This document shows, in pieces, positions 9,921 to 19,700 of a stretch of DNA of 64,000 bases (position 1 is the stretch's first letter; each line of letters begins with the position of its first letter). The stretch covers positions 42,314-106,313 of the forward strand of contig JAHFSX010000022.1 in NCBI GenBank assembly GCA_023269675.1. Reading direction: 5' to 3'. The DNA is from Verrucomicrobiota bacterium (GTDB taxonomy: Bacteria > Verrucomicrobiota > Kiritimatiellia > RFP12 > UBA1067). A program made the position numbers and the translations under genes. The notes under the pieces were generated by a model. That model made no database searches. It saw only the letters and a list, made by a program, of their open reading frames with translations, and was not told the origin of the DNA.

Positions 9921-12281
9921 ATGACAAAGAAAACGCTTTCCCCGGAGCTGCTCCGCAAGATGGACGCCTACTGGCGGGCCGCAAACTATCTCTCGGTCGG
10001 ACAAATCTATCTCTACGACAATGTGCTTTTAAAGAGCCCGCTTAAATTGGGGCACATCAAGCCCCGGCTCGTCGGCCACTGGGGAACCACGCCGGGACTG
10101 AACTTTATCTATGTCCACCTGAACCGCGTGATCAAGGAGCAGGACCTCAACGTCATCAACATCACCGGTCCGGGTCACGGCGGACCGGGGTTGGTGGCGA
10201 ACGCGTATCTGGAGGGGACCTACAGCGAGGTTTATCCGACCGTCTCCGCCGACGAGGAAGGGCTCACGCGGCTGTTCAAGCAGTTCTCGTTTCCGGGAGG
10301 TATCCCGAGCCACGTGGCACCGGAGACGCCGGGCTCCATCCACGAGGGCGGCGAGCTGGGCTATTCGCTGTCACACGCGTACGGGGCGGCCTTCGATAAC
10401 CCCGACCTGCTCGTGGCCTGCGTCGTCGGCGACGGCGAAGCGGAAACCGGCCCGCTCGCCACCAGTTGGCACTCGAATAAGTTTCTCAACCCGGCCCTTG
10501 ACGGCGCGGTGCTTCCCATCCTGCACATGAACGGCTACAAGATTGCAGGGCCCACCGTCTTGGCCCGCATTCCCCGCGACGAGCTGGAATGCCTCTTCCG
10601 CGGTTACGGTTACACGCCGTATTTCGTGGAGGGGGACGATCCCCTGGAGATGCACCAGCGCATGGCGGAAACGCTCGACACGGTGATCGCCGAGATCCAA
10701 AGCATCCAGCGCGAGGCCCGGGCGCACGGCTTCACGAAGCGTCCGAGCTGGCCCATGATTATCCTGTGCTCTCCCAAGGGCTGGACCGGCCCGAAGTCCG
10801 TCGACGGAAAACCGACCGAGGGCACGTTCCGGTCGCATCAGGTCCCGATGGGAGACATGAGCCATCCGGGCCACGTGAAGATTCTGGAAACCTGGCTGAA
10901 GAGCTATCGGCCGCAAGAGTTGTTTGATGAAGACGGCACGCTGCGGGCCGAACTCGCGGAATTGGCCCCTAAAGGCGAGCGCCGCATGAGCGCCAACCCG
11001 CACGCCAACGGCGGCCTGCTGCTGCGTGACCTGCGCCTGCCTGATTTCAGCGGGTACGCCGTTCAAGTGGCGCAGCCCGGCGCGGTGGCGGCTGAGGCCA
11101 CACGCGTCCAGGGCGAGTTCATGCGCGATGTGATCAAACTCAATCCCGCCAATTTCCGCGTCTTCAGCCCGGACGAGACCAGCTCGAACCGCTGGGGCTC
11201 CGTGTTCGAGGTGACGAACCGCTGCTCGACCGCCGCGATCCTGCCCGGAGACGACCACGTCGCGCCCGACGGCCGCGTGATGGAGATGCTGAGCGAGCAT
11301 CAGTGCGAAGGCTGGCTTGAAGGGTACCTGCTGACCGGCCGGCACGGCTTTTTCTCATGCTACGAGGCGTTCATCCACATTGTCGATTCGATGTTCAACC
11401 AACACGCCAAGTGGCTCAAGGTGGCGAATCACATTCCCTGGCGGCGGCCGATCGCCTCGTTGAACTTTCTGCTCTCGTCGCATGTGTGGCGGCAGGACCA
11501 TAACGGGTTCAGCCATCAGGACCCCGGCTTCATCGACCACGTGGTGAACAAGAAGGCGGAAATCATCCGCGTCTATTTGCCGCCCGATGCGAACACGCTG
11601 CTCTCCGTGACGGACCACTGCCTGCGCAGCCGCAACTACGTGAACGTGATCGTGGCCGGCAAGCAACCCGCTCCGCAGTGGCTCACCATGGACGAGGCCG
11701 TGAAACACTGTACCGCCGGCATCGGCATCTGGCCGTGGGCCAGCAACGATCAGGGCGGCGAGCCGGACGTGGTCATGGCCTGCTGCGGCGACGTCCCCAC
11801 GCTTGAAACCCTGGCCGCTGTCGGGCTGCTGCGCGATTACTTTCCCGAGCTGAAAGTCCGCGTGATCAACGTGGTGGATCTGATGAAGCTCCAGCCGCAG
11901 AGCGAGCACCCGCACGGGCTGAGCGACAAAGAGTTCGACCTGCTATTCACCCGGGACAAGCCTGTCATTTTCGCCTTTCACGGCTATCCCTTGCTTATCC
12001 ATCGCCTGACCTATCGCCGCACGAACCACCCGAACCTGCACGTGCGCGGCTACAAAGAGGAAGGCTCGACCACGACGCCCTTCGACATGACGGTCATGAA
12101 CGATCTGGACCGGTTTCACCTGGTCGCGGACGTCATTGACCGCGTGGCCAAGCTGGGCCCCCGAGCGGCCTACGCCAAGCAAGCCCTCCGCGACAAACTC
12201 ATCGAGCACAAGCACTACATCGCAGAGCACGGCGAGGACCTGCCTGAAATCCGGAACTGGAAATGGGGTAAGAAATCATGA
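9921..12281 (+). CDS. xfp: Xylulose-5-phosphate/fructose-6-phosphate phosphoketolase
   Basis: ThDP-dependent enzyme that cleaves xylulose 5-P or fructose 6-P with phosphate to acetyl phosphate plus glyceraldehyde 3-P or erythrose 4-P. The 786 residues are normal for the family. The N-terminus has the family's [17 protein letters not shown] segment. The ThDP/Mg site G-D-G-E-A-E-T-G-P ... N-K-F-L lies near residue 170, and the S-H-Q-D-P-G-F segment is in the second half. Its stop overlaps the start of the aldolase gene (ATGA), so the two are co-translated. An aldolase supplying or using triose and hexose phosphates fits a phosphoketolase bypass giving acetyl-P, and hence ATP or acetate, without decarboxylation. 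Substrate preference cannot be read from the sequence. Confidence 0.96.
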   Translation: MTKKTLSPELLRKMDAYWRAANYLSVGQIYLYDNVLLKSPLKLGHIKPRLVGHWGTTPGLNFIYVHLNRVIKEQDLNVINITGPGHGGPGLVANAYLEGTYSEVYPTVSADEEGLTRLFKQFSFPGGIPSHVAPETPGSIHEGGELGYSLSHAYGAAFDNPDLLVACVVGDGEAETGPLATSWHSNKFLNPALDGAVLPILHMNGYKIAGPTVLARIPRDELECLFRGYGYTPYFVEGDDPLEMHQRMAETLDTVIAEIQSIQREARAHGFTKRPSWPMIILCSPKGWTGPKSVDGKPTEGTFRSHQVPMGDMSHPGHVKILETWLKSYRPQELFDEDGTLRAELAELAPKGERRMSANPHANGGLLLRDLRLPDFSGYAVQVAQPGAVAAEATRVQGEFMRDVIKLNPANFRVFSPDETSSNRWGSVFEVTNRCSTAAILPGDDHVAPDGRVMEMLSEHQCEGWLEGYLLTGRHGFFSCYEAFIHIVDSMFNQHAKWLKVANHIPWRRPIASLNFLLSSHVWRQDHNGFSHQDPGFIDHVVNKKAEIIRVYLPPDANTLLSVTDHCLRSRNYVNVIVAGKQPAPQWLTMDEAVKHCTAGIGIWPWASNDQGGEPDVVMACCGDVPTLETLAAVGLLRDYFPELKVRVINVVDLMKLQPQSEHPHGLSDKEFDLLFTRDKPVIFAFHGYPLLIHRLTYRRTNHPNLHVRGYKEEGSTTTPFDMTVMNDLDRFHLVADVIDRVAKLGPRAAYAKQALRDKLIEHKHYIAEHGEDLPEIRNWKWGKKS

Positions 12282-13300
12282 ACATGCCCGCACTTATCGA
12301 AACGGCGAGGGCGCTGGTCGCCGACGACAAAGGCATCCTGGCGATGGACGAAAGCACGCCAACCTGCAACAAGCGCTTTGCCAAGCTGGGGATTCCCCAG
12401 GCCGAGGAGGCCCGGCGGTGCTACCGGCAGTTGCTCTTGACCGCGCCCGGTCTCGGCGAGAGCATCAGCGGCGCGATCCTCTGCGACGAGACGATCCGCC
12501 AGCGGACGGACGAGGGCACGCCCTTCGTCACCGCCCTCGACGATGCCGGCATCATTCCGGGCATCAAAGTCGACGCCGGCGCCAAGGACATGGCCGCTCA
12601 TCCAGGCGAGAAGATCGCCGAGGGTCTGGACGGCCTGCGGGACCGTCTGGCCGCCTATGTGCCGCTGGGCGCCCGGTTCGCCAAGTGGCGCGCGGTGATT
12701 GCCGTGGGCGCCGAGATCCCCAGCCGCGGGTGTGTCGAGGCCAACGCGCTGACGTTGGCCCGCTATGCCGCCTTATGCCAGGAGGCCGGACTTGTCCCCA
12801 TCGTCGAGCCGGAAGTGCTCATGGAGGGCGCGCATACTCTGGAGCGGTGCCGCGAGGTGACCGAGCACGTCCTGCGAACCGTTTTCAGCCAGCTCTACAC
12901 GCAACGGGTAAAGCTGGAGGGGATGCTTCTGAAGTGCAACATGGTGCTTCCCGGATTGACCTGTCCCACCCAAGAGCCGGCCGAGGAGGTGGCCGATGCC
13001 ACGGTGAAGTGCCTTTTGCGGACCGTCCCCGCCGCCGTTCCGGGGATTACGTTCTTGTCGGGCGGCCAATCCGCTGAACTGGCCTCGGCGCGCTTAAATG
13101 CCATGAACGTGCGCTTCAAATCGCGCGTGCCTTGGGCGTTGGCGTTCTCGTTCGCCCGCGCCATCCAGCAGCCGGCGCTGGAGATTTGGCGAGGCGACGC
13201 GTCTAAGGTGGTGGCGGCACAGCAGGCGCTCGTTCATCGGGCCAGATGCAACCGGGCCGCGCGGCGCGGTGAATACACGGCCTCGATGGAGGGGGGCTGA
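12278..13300 (+). CDS. Fructose-bisphosphate aldolase, class I
   Basis: Metal-independent Schiff-base aldolase interconverting fructose 1,6-bisphosphate with dihydroxyacetone phosphate and glyceraldehyde 3-P. The 340 residues match eukaryote-like class I aldolases. The conserved N-terminal K-G-I-L-A-M-D-E-S and the Schiff-base lysine segment [11 protein letters not shown] (Lys near 219) are present, as is the phosphate-binding L-S-G-G-Q-S. The start ATG overlaps the phosphoketolase stop, so expression is probably translationally coupled. Class I aldolases of this type are less common in bacteria than class II. Confidence 0.95.
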   Translation: MNMPALIETARALVADDKGILAMDESTPTCNKRFAKLGIPQAEEARRCYRQLLLTAPGLGESISGAILCDETIRQRTDEGTPFVTALDDAGIIPGIKVDAGAKDMAAHPGEKIAEGLDGLRDRLAAYVPLGARFAKWRAVIAVGAEIPSRGCVEANALTLARYAALCQEAGLVPIVEPEVLMEGAHTLERCREVTEHVLRTVFSQLYTQRVKLEGMLLKCNMVLPGLTCPTQEPAEEVADATVKCLLRTVPAAVPGITFLSGGQSAELASARLNAMNVRFKSRVPWALAFSFARAIQQPALEIWRGDASKVVAAQQALVHRARCNRAARRGEYTASMEGG

Positions 13301-13458
13301 ACAGCAAAACCGATGTCCCGCATCTCTTGAAACCTGAGTGATCGCAAAAAAAACATAAACGGAAATCAGCACGCACGCTTTTCAATGCGTTCAAACCTTA
13401 AGTGCCGCCCCGCACCCCGCATGGCTGTGCTGCGGTGTGTTTGAGGCAGGGGGACCTT

Positions 13459-14346
13459 ATGAAAGAAAAGAGTGACCGTTCGCTAAAGATCACAGCCAAA
13501 ACGTTCCGGGTCCGGGCCAAAGAGCAGGTCAAACTCGAGAAGTGGCCTACGCGGGTCAAGCCCTGTTATGGGTCGAAGGAGGAGTATAGAACGCTGCTGG
13601 GCGAGGACATCTTGGAAATGCGCGGGCAGCAAAGTCTGCTCTACGCCTGTAACCGCTATTCCGTGCTGCTGATTCTTCAGGCTATGGACACAGCCGGCAA
13701 AGACGGCATCATCAAACATGTGATGTCGGGCGTCAATCCGCAGGGCTGCGAGGTTTTCAGTTTCAAGCAGCCGAGCGCCGAAGAATTGGATCACGATTTC
13801 CTCTGGCGCACGACCCGCTGTCTGCCGGAGCGCGGACGGATCGGCATCTTCAACCGTTCCTACTATGAGGAGGTCCTCGTCGCCCGCGTGCACCCGGAGA
13901 TCCTCAGCGGACAAAGGCTGCCGGCCGAGGTGCTCGACGGGAAGAACCTGTGGAGGGATCGCTATCGGTCCATCGTGGATTTTGAAAAACATCTCCATCG
14001 CAACGGCACAAGGGTCATCAAGATATTCCTCCACCTGTCGAAGAGCGAGCAACGGAAGCGCCTGCTCGAGCGCATCGATAACCCGAAGAAGAACTGGAAA
14101 TTCAACCTCGCCGATATCGCGGAGCGGAAATTGTGGAATCAGTACAGGAAGGCGTATGAGGCCTGCCTATGTGCCACGAGCACCGCAACCGCCCCTTGGT
14201 ATGTCGTTCCCGCCGACGACAAAACCAATGCCCGGCTGATCGTTTCTCGGATCATGCTCGATACGCTGGAACAGCTCGGGATGAGCTATCCGAAAGCGGA
14301 TAAGGCGCGTCGCGAGGAATTAAAGGCCATCCGTAACCGACTTTGA
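13459..14346 (+). CDS. PPK2-family polyphosphate:nucleotide phosphotransferase
   Basis: PPK2 enzymes transfer phosphate between inorganic polyphosphate and nucleoside mono- or diphosphates. From the ATG at 13459 the protein has 295 residues, normal for a single-domain PPK2. The Walker A motif A-M-D-T-A-G-K-D-G is at residues 75-83 and the Walker B-like segment [12 protein letters not shown] near 130, with Asn in place of the Asp seen in other classes. This variant is typical of the class that acts on AMP and ADP. An upstream in-frame start at 13402 is less likely because AGGCAGGGGG lies just before 13459. With phosphoketolase and the CBM48 protein nearby, the block suggests storage-polymer use under stress. 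Confidence 0.93.
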   Translation: MKEKSDRSLKITAKTFRVRAKEQVKLEKWPTRVKPCYGSKEEYRTLLGEDILEMRGQQSLLYACNRYSVLLILQAMDTAGKDGIIKHVMSGVNPQGCEVFSFKQPSAEELDHDFLWRTTRCLPERGRIGIFNRSYYEEVLVARVHPEILSGQRLPAEVLDGKNLWRDRYRSIVDFEKHLHRNGTRVIKIFLHLSKSEQRKRLLERIDNPKKNWKFNLADIAERKLWNQYRKAYEACLCATSTATAPWYVVPADDKTNARLIVSRIMLDTLEQLGMSYPKADKARREELKAIRNRL

Positions 14347-14477
14347 CGTCGAGGCCGCCGGCACTCGTCTACCGATGCGAAGGCGCCCTCCTGACAGTGC
14401 CTCCGCGGCGGTTTCCAACACGTACGCATCGTCCCGGTGCCGGGCGCATGCGCGAAGAGGTTGATATTCTTTGCGGG

Positions 14478-14521
14478 TGGGGTTTCACCCCATAGCGAGC
14501 CGGTCCGCGCCGGCGTAAGAT
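14478..14521 (+). promoter_or_regulatory. Palindromic operator-like element (copy B) with -10 box
   Basis: TGGGGTTTCACCCCA at 14478-14492 is a near-perfect palindrome followed by TAGC, as in copies A and C. A -10-like TAAGAT begins at 14516, 31 bp from the palindrome centre. It lies upstream of the PRC-barrel gene with a leader of about 85 bases. Confidence 0.6.
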
Positions 14522-14611
14522 TGGACCGTTGACTCGGTCAGACTGCGGAGAAACCGCTGGGCAGCCAAGCCTGCGGCGGGGAAAGAACGGCGAACAAAAC
14601 AAAACCAAAGG

Positions 14612-15376
14612 ATGAAAATGTTAATCAAAGCCGAAACACTCATGGGTTACCGTTTGGGCAGTCTTGACGGCGAAATCGGGAAGGCCAAGGCATTCTATTT
14701 TGACGACCTGCACTGGACTGTCCGCTACCTCGTCGCAGAAACGGGCACTTGGCTGCCGGGGCGACAGGTGCTGATTTCTCCACATGCACTGGTTGACGTC
14801 AATAAAGACGCGCGCCTCATCAACGTCAATTTGACAAGAACACAGATCGAGAACAGCCCGTCTCTAGACAGTGACAAGCCCGTCTCGCGACAGTTCGAGG
14901 AGGCGTACTTCGGATACTATCAGTGGCCGATGTATTGGAGCGGTTCATACGTGTGGGGAGCGTATCCCTACATTGTGCGTGACGATGAGAAGCCGAAGCT
15001 CGACGCCCCGGCCGAGAAGTCGTGGGATCCGCATTTGCGCAGCACGCAGGATGTGAGCGGTTATCACATTCAGGCCGCGGACGGCGAAATCGGACATGTT
15101 GCGGATTTTATCATCGACGACGAGACTTGGACGATTCGGTACCTCGTCGTCGATACGCAGAATTGGTGGCCCGGGAAAAAAGTTCTGGTTTCGCCGCAGT
15201 GGATCGAGCGCGTGAGTTGGCACGATTCTAAAGTCTTCGTCAACCTATCCAGGGAGGCGATCAAGCTGGCGCCGGAATATACGGATTGGTCTCTGCTGAC
15301 GCGCGAATTCGAAGACAACCTGCATAGACATTATAATCGTCAAGGTTACTGGCACACTCAGCCGCTTGCCAAGTGA
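14612..15376 (+). CDS. Double PRC-barrel domain protein
   Basis: The 254 residues contain two PRC-barrel domains, at about 1-90 and 140-235. Each has the pattern G-x-x-I-G-x-(A/V)-x-x-F-x-x-D-D-x-x-W-T-(V/I)-R-Y-L-V and ends in W-x-P-G-(R/K)-x-V-L-(I/V)-S-P. A Tyr/Trp-rich linker joins them. There is no signal peptide or membrane segment. PRC barrels mediate protein or RNA contacts, and free-standing ones are often induced by stress; the partner here is unknown. The second ATG (14618) has better spacing to AAAGGA than the first, so the protein may be two residues shorter. Palindrome copy B lies upstream. Confidence 0.88.
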   Translation: MKMLIKAETLMGYRLGSLDGEIGKAKAFYFDDLHWTVRYLVAETGTWLPGRQVLISPHALVDVNKDARLINVNLTRTQIENSPSLDSDKPVSRQFEEAYFGYYQWPMYWSGSYVWGAYPYIVRDDEKPKLDAPAEKSWDPHLRSTQDVSGYHIQAADGEIGHVADFIIDDETWTIRYLVVDTQNWWPGKKVLVSPQWIERVSWHDSKVFVNLSREAIKLAPEYTDWSLLTREFEDNLHRHYNRQGYWHTQPLAK

Positions 15377-15758
15377 CCTTTCCGCGGAAGCGGGCACGGT
15401 AAAGGGCTCGCGCCTATGAGCGGCTTGCCCGCCTATGCATTGCAAGACGCGCCGGCCGTCTGTGCAGCCACAAACTTCGGGTTTTTGACAGGATTCACGC
15501 CGCAGATGCCGGTCGGTCATCCGAATGCCGAAAAGGCCCTGCGTGCGGCTCTGCCGGATGCCGCGCGCAAACTATCTGTGTGGGGGCGTGTTCACACGTG
15601 TGGCTGCGCGATGTGGAACTTGCGCAGCCCCCGTCTGGTGGAGGGGGAGCTGAGGGGCGGCGACCGCCCGAAAGGCGGCGGTCTCAGATCGGAGACGATT
15701 GGAGCGCTTGAAGAGGTTCGGAGTTTCAGCACATGGGAATTGAAACAAGGAGACGATT
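15377..15758. other. Intergenic region upstream of the reductase gene
   Basis: No convincing gene is visible. A GC-rich hairpin (GACCGCC and GGCGGCGGTC, enclosed by CTGAG/CTCAG) lies at about 15650-15697. It could fold in the leader RNA of the downstream gene. No other structure was recognised. Confidence 0.5.
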
Positions 15759-16763
15759 ATGACAAACATCACGAGTCGCGAGATTCGGCTGGCCTCTCGC
15801 CCGAGCGGACTTCCGACTGCAGCCAACTTTGTGCTGGCGCAGACTGAACTGGCTACGTTACAGGACGGGCAGGTGCTGGTCCGTAATCTCTTCATGTCGG
15901 TGGATCCGTACATGCGCGGTCGCATGAACGCCGGGAAATCGTACGTTCCGCCGTTCGAGGTGGGGCACGCGCTCGAGGGCGGCGCCGTCGGCGAAGTCAT
16001 CGGGTCGCGCGCCAAGGAGTTCAAGCCTGGCGATGTCGTCACTTCAGCCTTTGGCTGGCGGGAATACTTTATCGCCTCGCCAAAAGAGCTGCATGGGGTC
16101 AGCCGCGAGTTCCAGCCGCTTTCGGTTTATCTGGGTGCCCTCGGCATGACGGGCATGACCGCCTGGGCAGGCTTGAAATCAGTTGAGGTCAACGCTGGCG
16201 ATATCCTGTTTGTCTCGGGAGCCGCCGGCGCGGTGGGCAGCATGGTCGGGCAGCTGGCGAAATTGCGCGGGTGCAGTGTCATCGGTTCAGCCGGTTCAGC
16301 GGAGAAGGTTCAGTTCCTGCTGGAAGAGTGCGGATTTGACAACGCCTTCAATTACAAGGCCGGTCCGGCGCGCGAGCATCTGGAGCTGGAGGCGCCTGAA
16401 GGGATCGACATCTATTTCGACAATGTCGGGGGCGAGATGCTCGAAGCCGCCCTGTCGGCTTTGCGGCCGCATGGCCGCATCATCGTCTGCGGGGGGATCT
16501 CCGGTTATAACGAGGCGAAGCCGCGGCCAGGCCCCTCCAACCTGTTTAACGTGGTCACCAAGCGCCTGACGATGAAAGGCATCATGGTTTTCGATTGGCT
16601 GGACCGCCAGGCCGAGTTCGAAAAAGAGGTGGGCGGCTATTTCAAAGCAGGTCAGGTGAAGCACAAGGAAACGGTCGTGGAGGGCATCGAGCGCGCGGCG
16701 GACGCGTTCATCGGTCTTTTCCAAGGCCGAAACGTGGGCAAGATGGTGGTGAAGCTGGCATAA
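15759..16763 (+). CDS. NADP-dependent oxidoreductase, CurA/leukotriene-B4-reductase-like MDR family
   Basis: Zinc-free medium-chain reductase that typically reduces alpha,beta-unsaturated aldehydes and ketones with NADPH. The 334 residues match the family. Near the N-terminus is M-S-V-D-P-Y-M-R-G-R-M, the hallmark of this branch. The nucleotide-binding G-A-A-G-A-V-G-S-M-V-G-Q-L-A-K motif is near residue 155, and Y-F-D-N-V-G-G-E follows near 225. AAGGAGACGATT precedes the ATG. It converges with the SGNH gene on the other strand. Detoxification of reactive carbonyls fits the oxidative-stress neighbourhood, but the substrate is not determined. Confidence 0.93.
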   Translation: MTNITSREIRLASRPSGLPTAANFVLAQTELATLQDGQVLVRNLFMSVDPYMRGRMNAGKSYVPPFEVGHALEGGAVGEVIGSRAKEFKPGDVVTSAFGWREYFIASPKELHGVSREFQPLSVYLGALGMTGMTAWAGLKSVEVNAGDILFVSGAAGAVGSMVGQLAKLRGCSVIGSAGSAEKVQFLLEECGFDNAFNYKAGPAREHLELEAPEGIDIYFDNVGGEMLEAALSALRPHGRIIVCGGISGYNEAKPRPGPSNLFNVVTKRLTMKGIMVFDWLDRQAEFEKEVGGYFKAGQVKHKETVVEGIERAADAFIGLFQGRNVGKMVVKLA

Positions 16764-16790
16764 GCCATCCCGCACATCGTGGGCGTGCCT

Positions 16791-19700
16791 TCAGCGCAGA
16801 TTGATCATCGTGCCGAGCTTGATGACGTTGAGCGTGGCGCTCTGGCTGGCCGTGTATGCCGAGCCCGAACCGAAGGCCAGCACGTCGTAGGTGCCGGAGT
16901 CGCCTTCCCTGGCGGGGCTCACGTTCAGCCAGGAGTGCGTCGCGCCCGGGATCCAGACGCCGTTGCGCCTCCACTGGTAGGCGGTCGCGCCTGTGGCTTG
17001 GACGTAGAATCTCACGCTGTCGCCCGGATGGACCGTGCCGCCGACGGGTTGGCTGTAGAGCGCGGGCAGCGTGCCTGAAACCTGCACGGCTGAGGGCGTG
17101 TTGCCCCAACGCGCCAGCACGTAGAGGTTCTTCACGCTGTAGCTCGGCGCGTTGTAGGTGAAGGTGTAGTCGGTGTCGTACGTGTTGGCCGTCAGTGAGG
17201 GCGTGGGGTTGTTGCCGATGCCCAGGCCCGGGTTGGTGTTGTTGCTGCCGATATGGGAGAGCGCGAGGATCGTGTGGCCCTTGGCGTAGTTGTGGATCTG
17301 CATGCAGCCGTGGCCCGCGGTGGTGCCGTTGGGCGTGCCGCCGTCGCCGAAGTCGTAGTAGTTGGTTCCGTTCACCACGCCGAGCGCGCCGGGGATGCTC
17401 TTGTCGTTAGGCGCGCCGTAGTTGCTGGGCCAGAACTCGATGTTGCCGGACGCGATGCCGACGCCGGTGGTCACGGCCACGTTGCCGTCGGACGAGTAGG
17501 CGTAGACGTTCATGTTGGAGACGTACTGCTGGAACATCGCGCCGCGGTTCGCGGTCGGCACGCCGATCTTGGCGAGGTCCGCGGTGAACGCGTCCATCGA
17601 TACGTACACCCACTTGGTGACGCCGTTGGTCACCGTCAGCTCCAGGCAGTAAGCCACGCGGTCGAAGGGCTGGGTCTGGCGCAGGCTCTCGTCCACCTGG
17701 TAGTTCGCGCCGTAGGCGTAGCTGGTCGTATTGGAGATGGCGAGCTGGTGGATCAGCGTGTAGTCGGCGGCTTCGGTCACGTTGGTCAGCACGCTGGGAC
17801 GCGCCGCTGTCGGCGCGGTGAACGCGGTGGTCGTGCCGGGCAGGATGAGGTTGCCGGCTGCGGAGCGGTCGCGCACGCCGGTCACCGCCACGGTATAGGT
17901 TCGGCCCGCGGTCTGCGGCGTGGTGGTCAGGGTCACGGACTGTTTGTTCGCCGAGAGCGTCGCCCCGGCGACCGTCACCCCGCCGTTGGTGAAGGTGAAG
18001 AACGAGGCGGTCGCGGCGCTGTCCGAAAGCGGCTCGCTGAAGTTAAGCGTGGCGCGGTCGAGGGACTGCACGCCCGTGGCGGCGCCCAGCGTCGGGCGGG
18101 TGGTGTCGGGCGAGGGGTCGCCGCCGGGCAGAACGAAGACGTGCAGCACGCGGCGCACGCTGTAGGTTGAGGCGTTGTTCGCGAACGTCCAGTCCGCGTT
18201 GACGCTGCCCGGCTGGTTGCCGATGCCGAGGCACGGCTGGGCGTTGTTGTTGAACGCGTTGACCGCGAAGAGGGTCTGGGTCGCGCCCGCGCCATAGTTG
18301 TGCACCTGCATGGAGCCGTAGCCCGTGGTGTTGCCGCCGCTGTCGTTGTCGCCGAAGTCGAAATTGGCGGCGCTGGCGTTGGGTATGTTGAGCGTGTTGG
18401 CCTGGGTGTAGTCGCTGGGCCAGAACTCGATGTTGCCGGTGGCGATGCCACTGCCGTTGATGATGCCGGGCACGTTGGAGAGCACGTCGAGGTTGTTGAC
18501 CTTGGTCTGGAAGACGCAGTTGTTGGTGGGCACGCCGATCTTGCGGGCGTCGGTAGTGAAGGCGTCCATGGAGGTCCAGATGAACTTGGGCGACGCGTCG
18601 GTGCTCTTCTGCAGCTCCAGGTAGTAGGCGATGCGCGAGAAGGCGCTGACGTTGCTGACGGCGTTGACGGCGTAGTAGGCGGCCGCGTTGGTGTTGAAGC
18701 TGGCGTTGGCCGGGAAGTTCGTGATGGAGTAGACGAGCTGGTAGCCCGCCGCGTTCGTCACGTTGGCGGCGACTTCCGCTGGCAGGCCGTTCGTTAACCC
18801 TCCGGGGCGCACCAGCACGTGCAGGGTGCGGCGCGCGTAGGCCGTGCCCGCGTTGTAGCATTGGGTCCAGTCGGGGCTGTTGACGGGCTGGTTGCCGATG
18901 CCGAGGCCGAGGATCTGGTTGTCCGAGCCCCAGTTGCTGATGGCGAAGAGGGTCTGCTTGGCCGCCGAATTGTGGACCTGCATGGAGCCGTGGCTGCCAG
19001 CCGTGGAGCGCAAGTCGCCGAAATCGTACGTGGTGTCGCTCGCGCCGGCGACGGCCACGGCGTTGGACGCGCTGTAGTCGGTGGGCCAGAACTCGAGGTT
19101 GCCGCCGGCCATGCCGATGCCGTTGGTGATGCCGGGCACGTTGGAGAGCACGTCGAGGTTCGAGACCGGCTTCTGGAAGATCGCCCTGGAGGCCGCGGTC
19201 GGCACGCCGACCTGCGGCAGGTTCGGGGTGAAGGCGTCCATGGAGGTCCACAGGTACTGGACATTGCCGTTGGCCTGCTTCAGCTCGATGTAGTAGGCCA
19301 CGCGGTCGAAGCTGCCGGTGGCGATGCTCTGGTTGATGCGGTAGAAGTTGGGCGTGCCGATGAAGTTGCCCTTGACCGGGATGTCCAGGGTGTAGATCAG
19401 CCGGTAGCCGTTCGCCAGGGCGCCCGCGTTGGACGCGATCTCGGGCGGCAGGACGGTGCCCGCCGTGACCGCGATGGTCGAGCCGGGGACGATGGGGTTA
19501 GCGCCCGCGCTGTCGCGCACGCCCGTGACGGCCAGCGTCAGGGCAACGCCCGCCGGCTGGAGCGTCGTGGCCAAGTTGACGGTGCGCAGGTCGGGCAGCA
19601 GGGTCGCGCTGAGCACCTCCACGCCGTTGTTCAGCGTGAAGTACGAGCCGTCCACCGCATCGGGCGCGAGCGACTCGGAGAAGGTGACGGACACGAGGTT

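Noticed and set aside
15416..15847. 143-residue frame upstream of the reductase gene
   Set aside because: It overlaps the reductase start in another phase and shows no motif.
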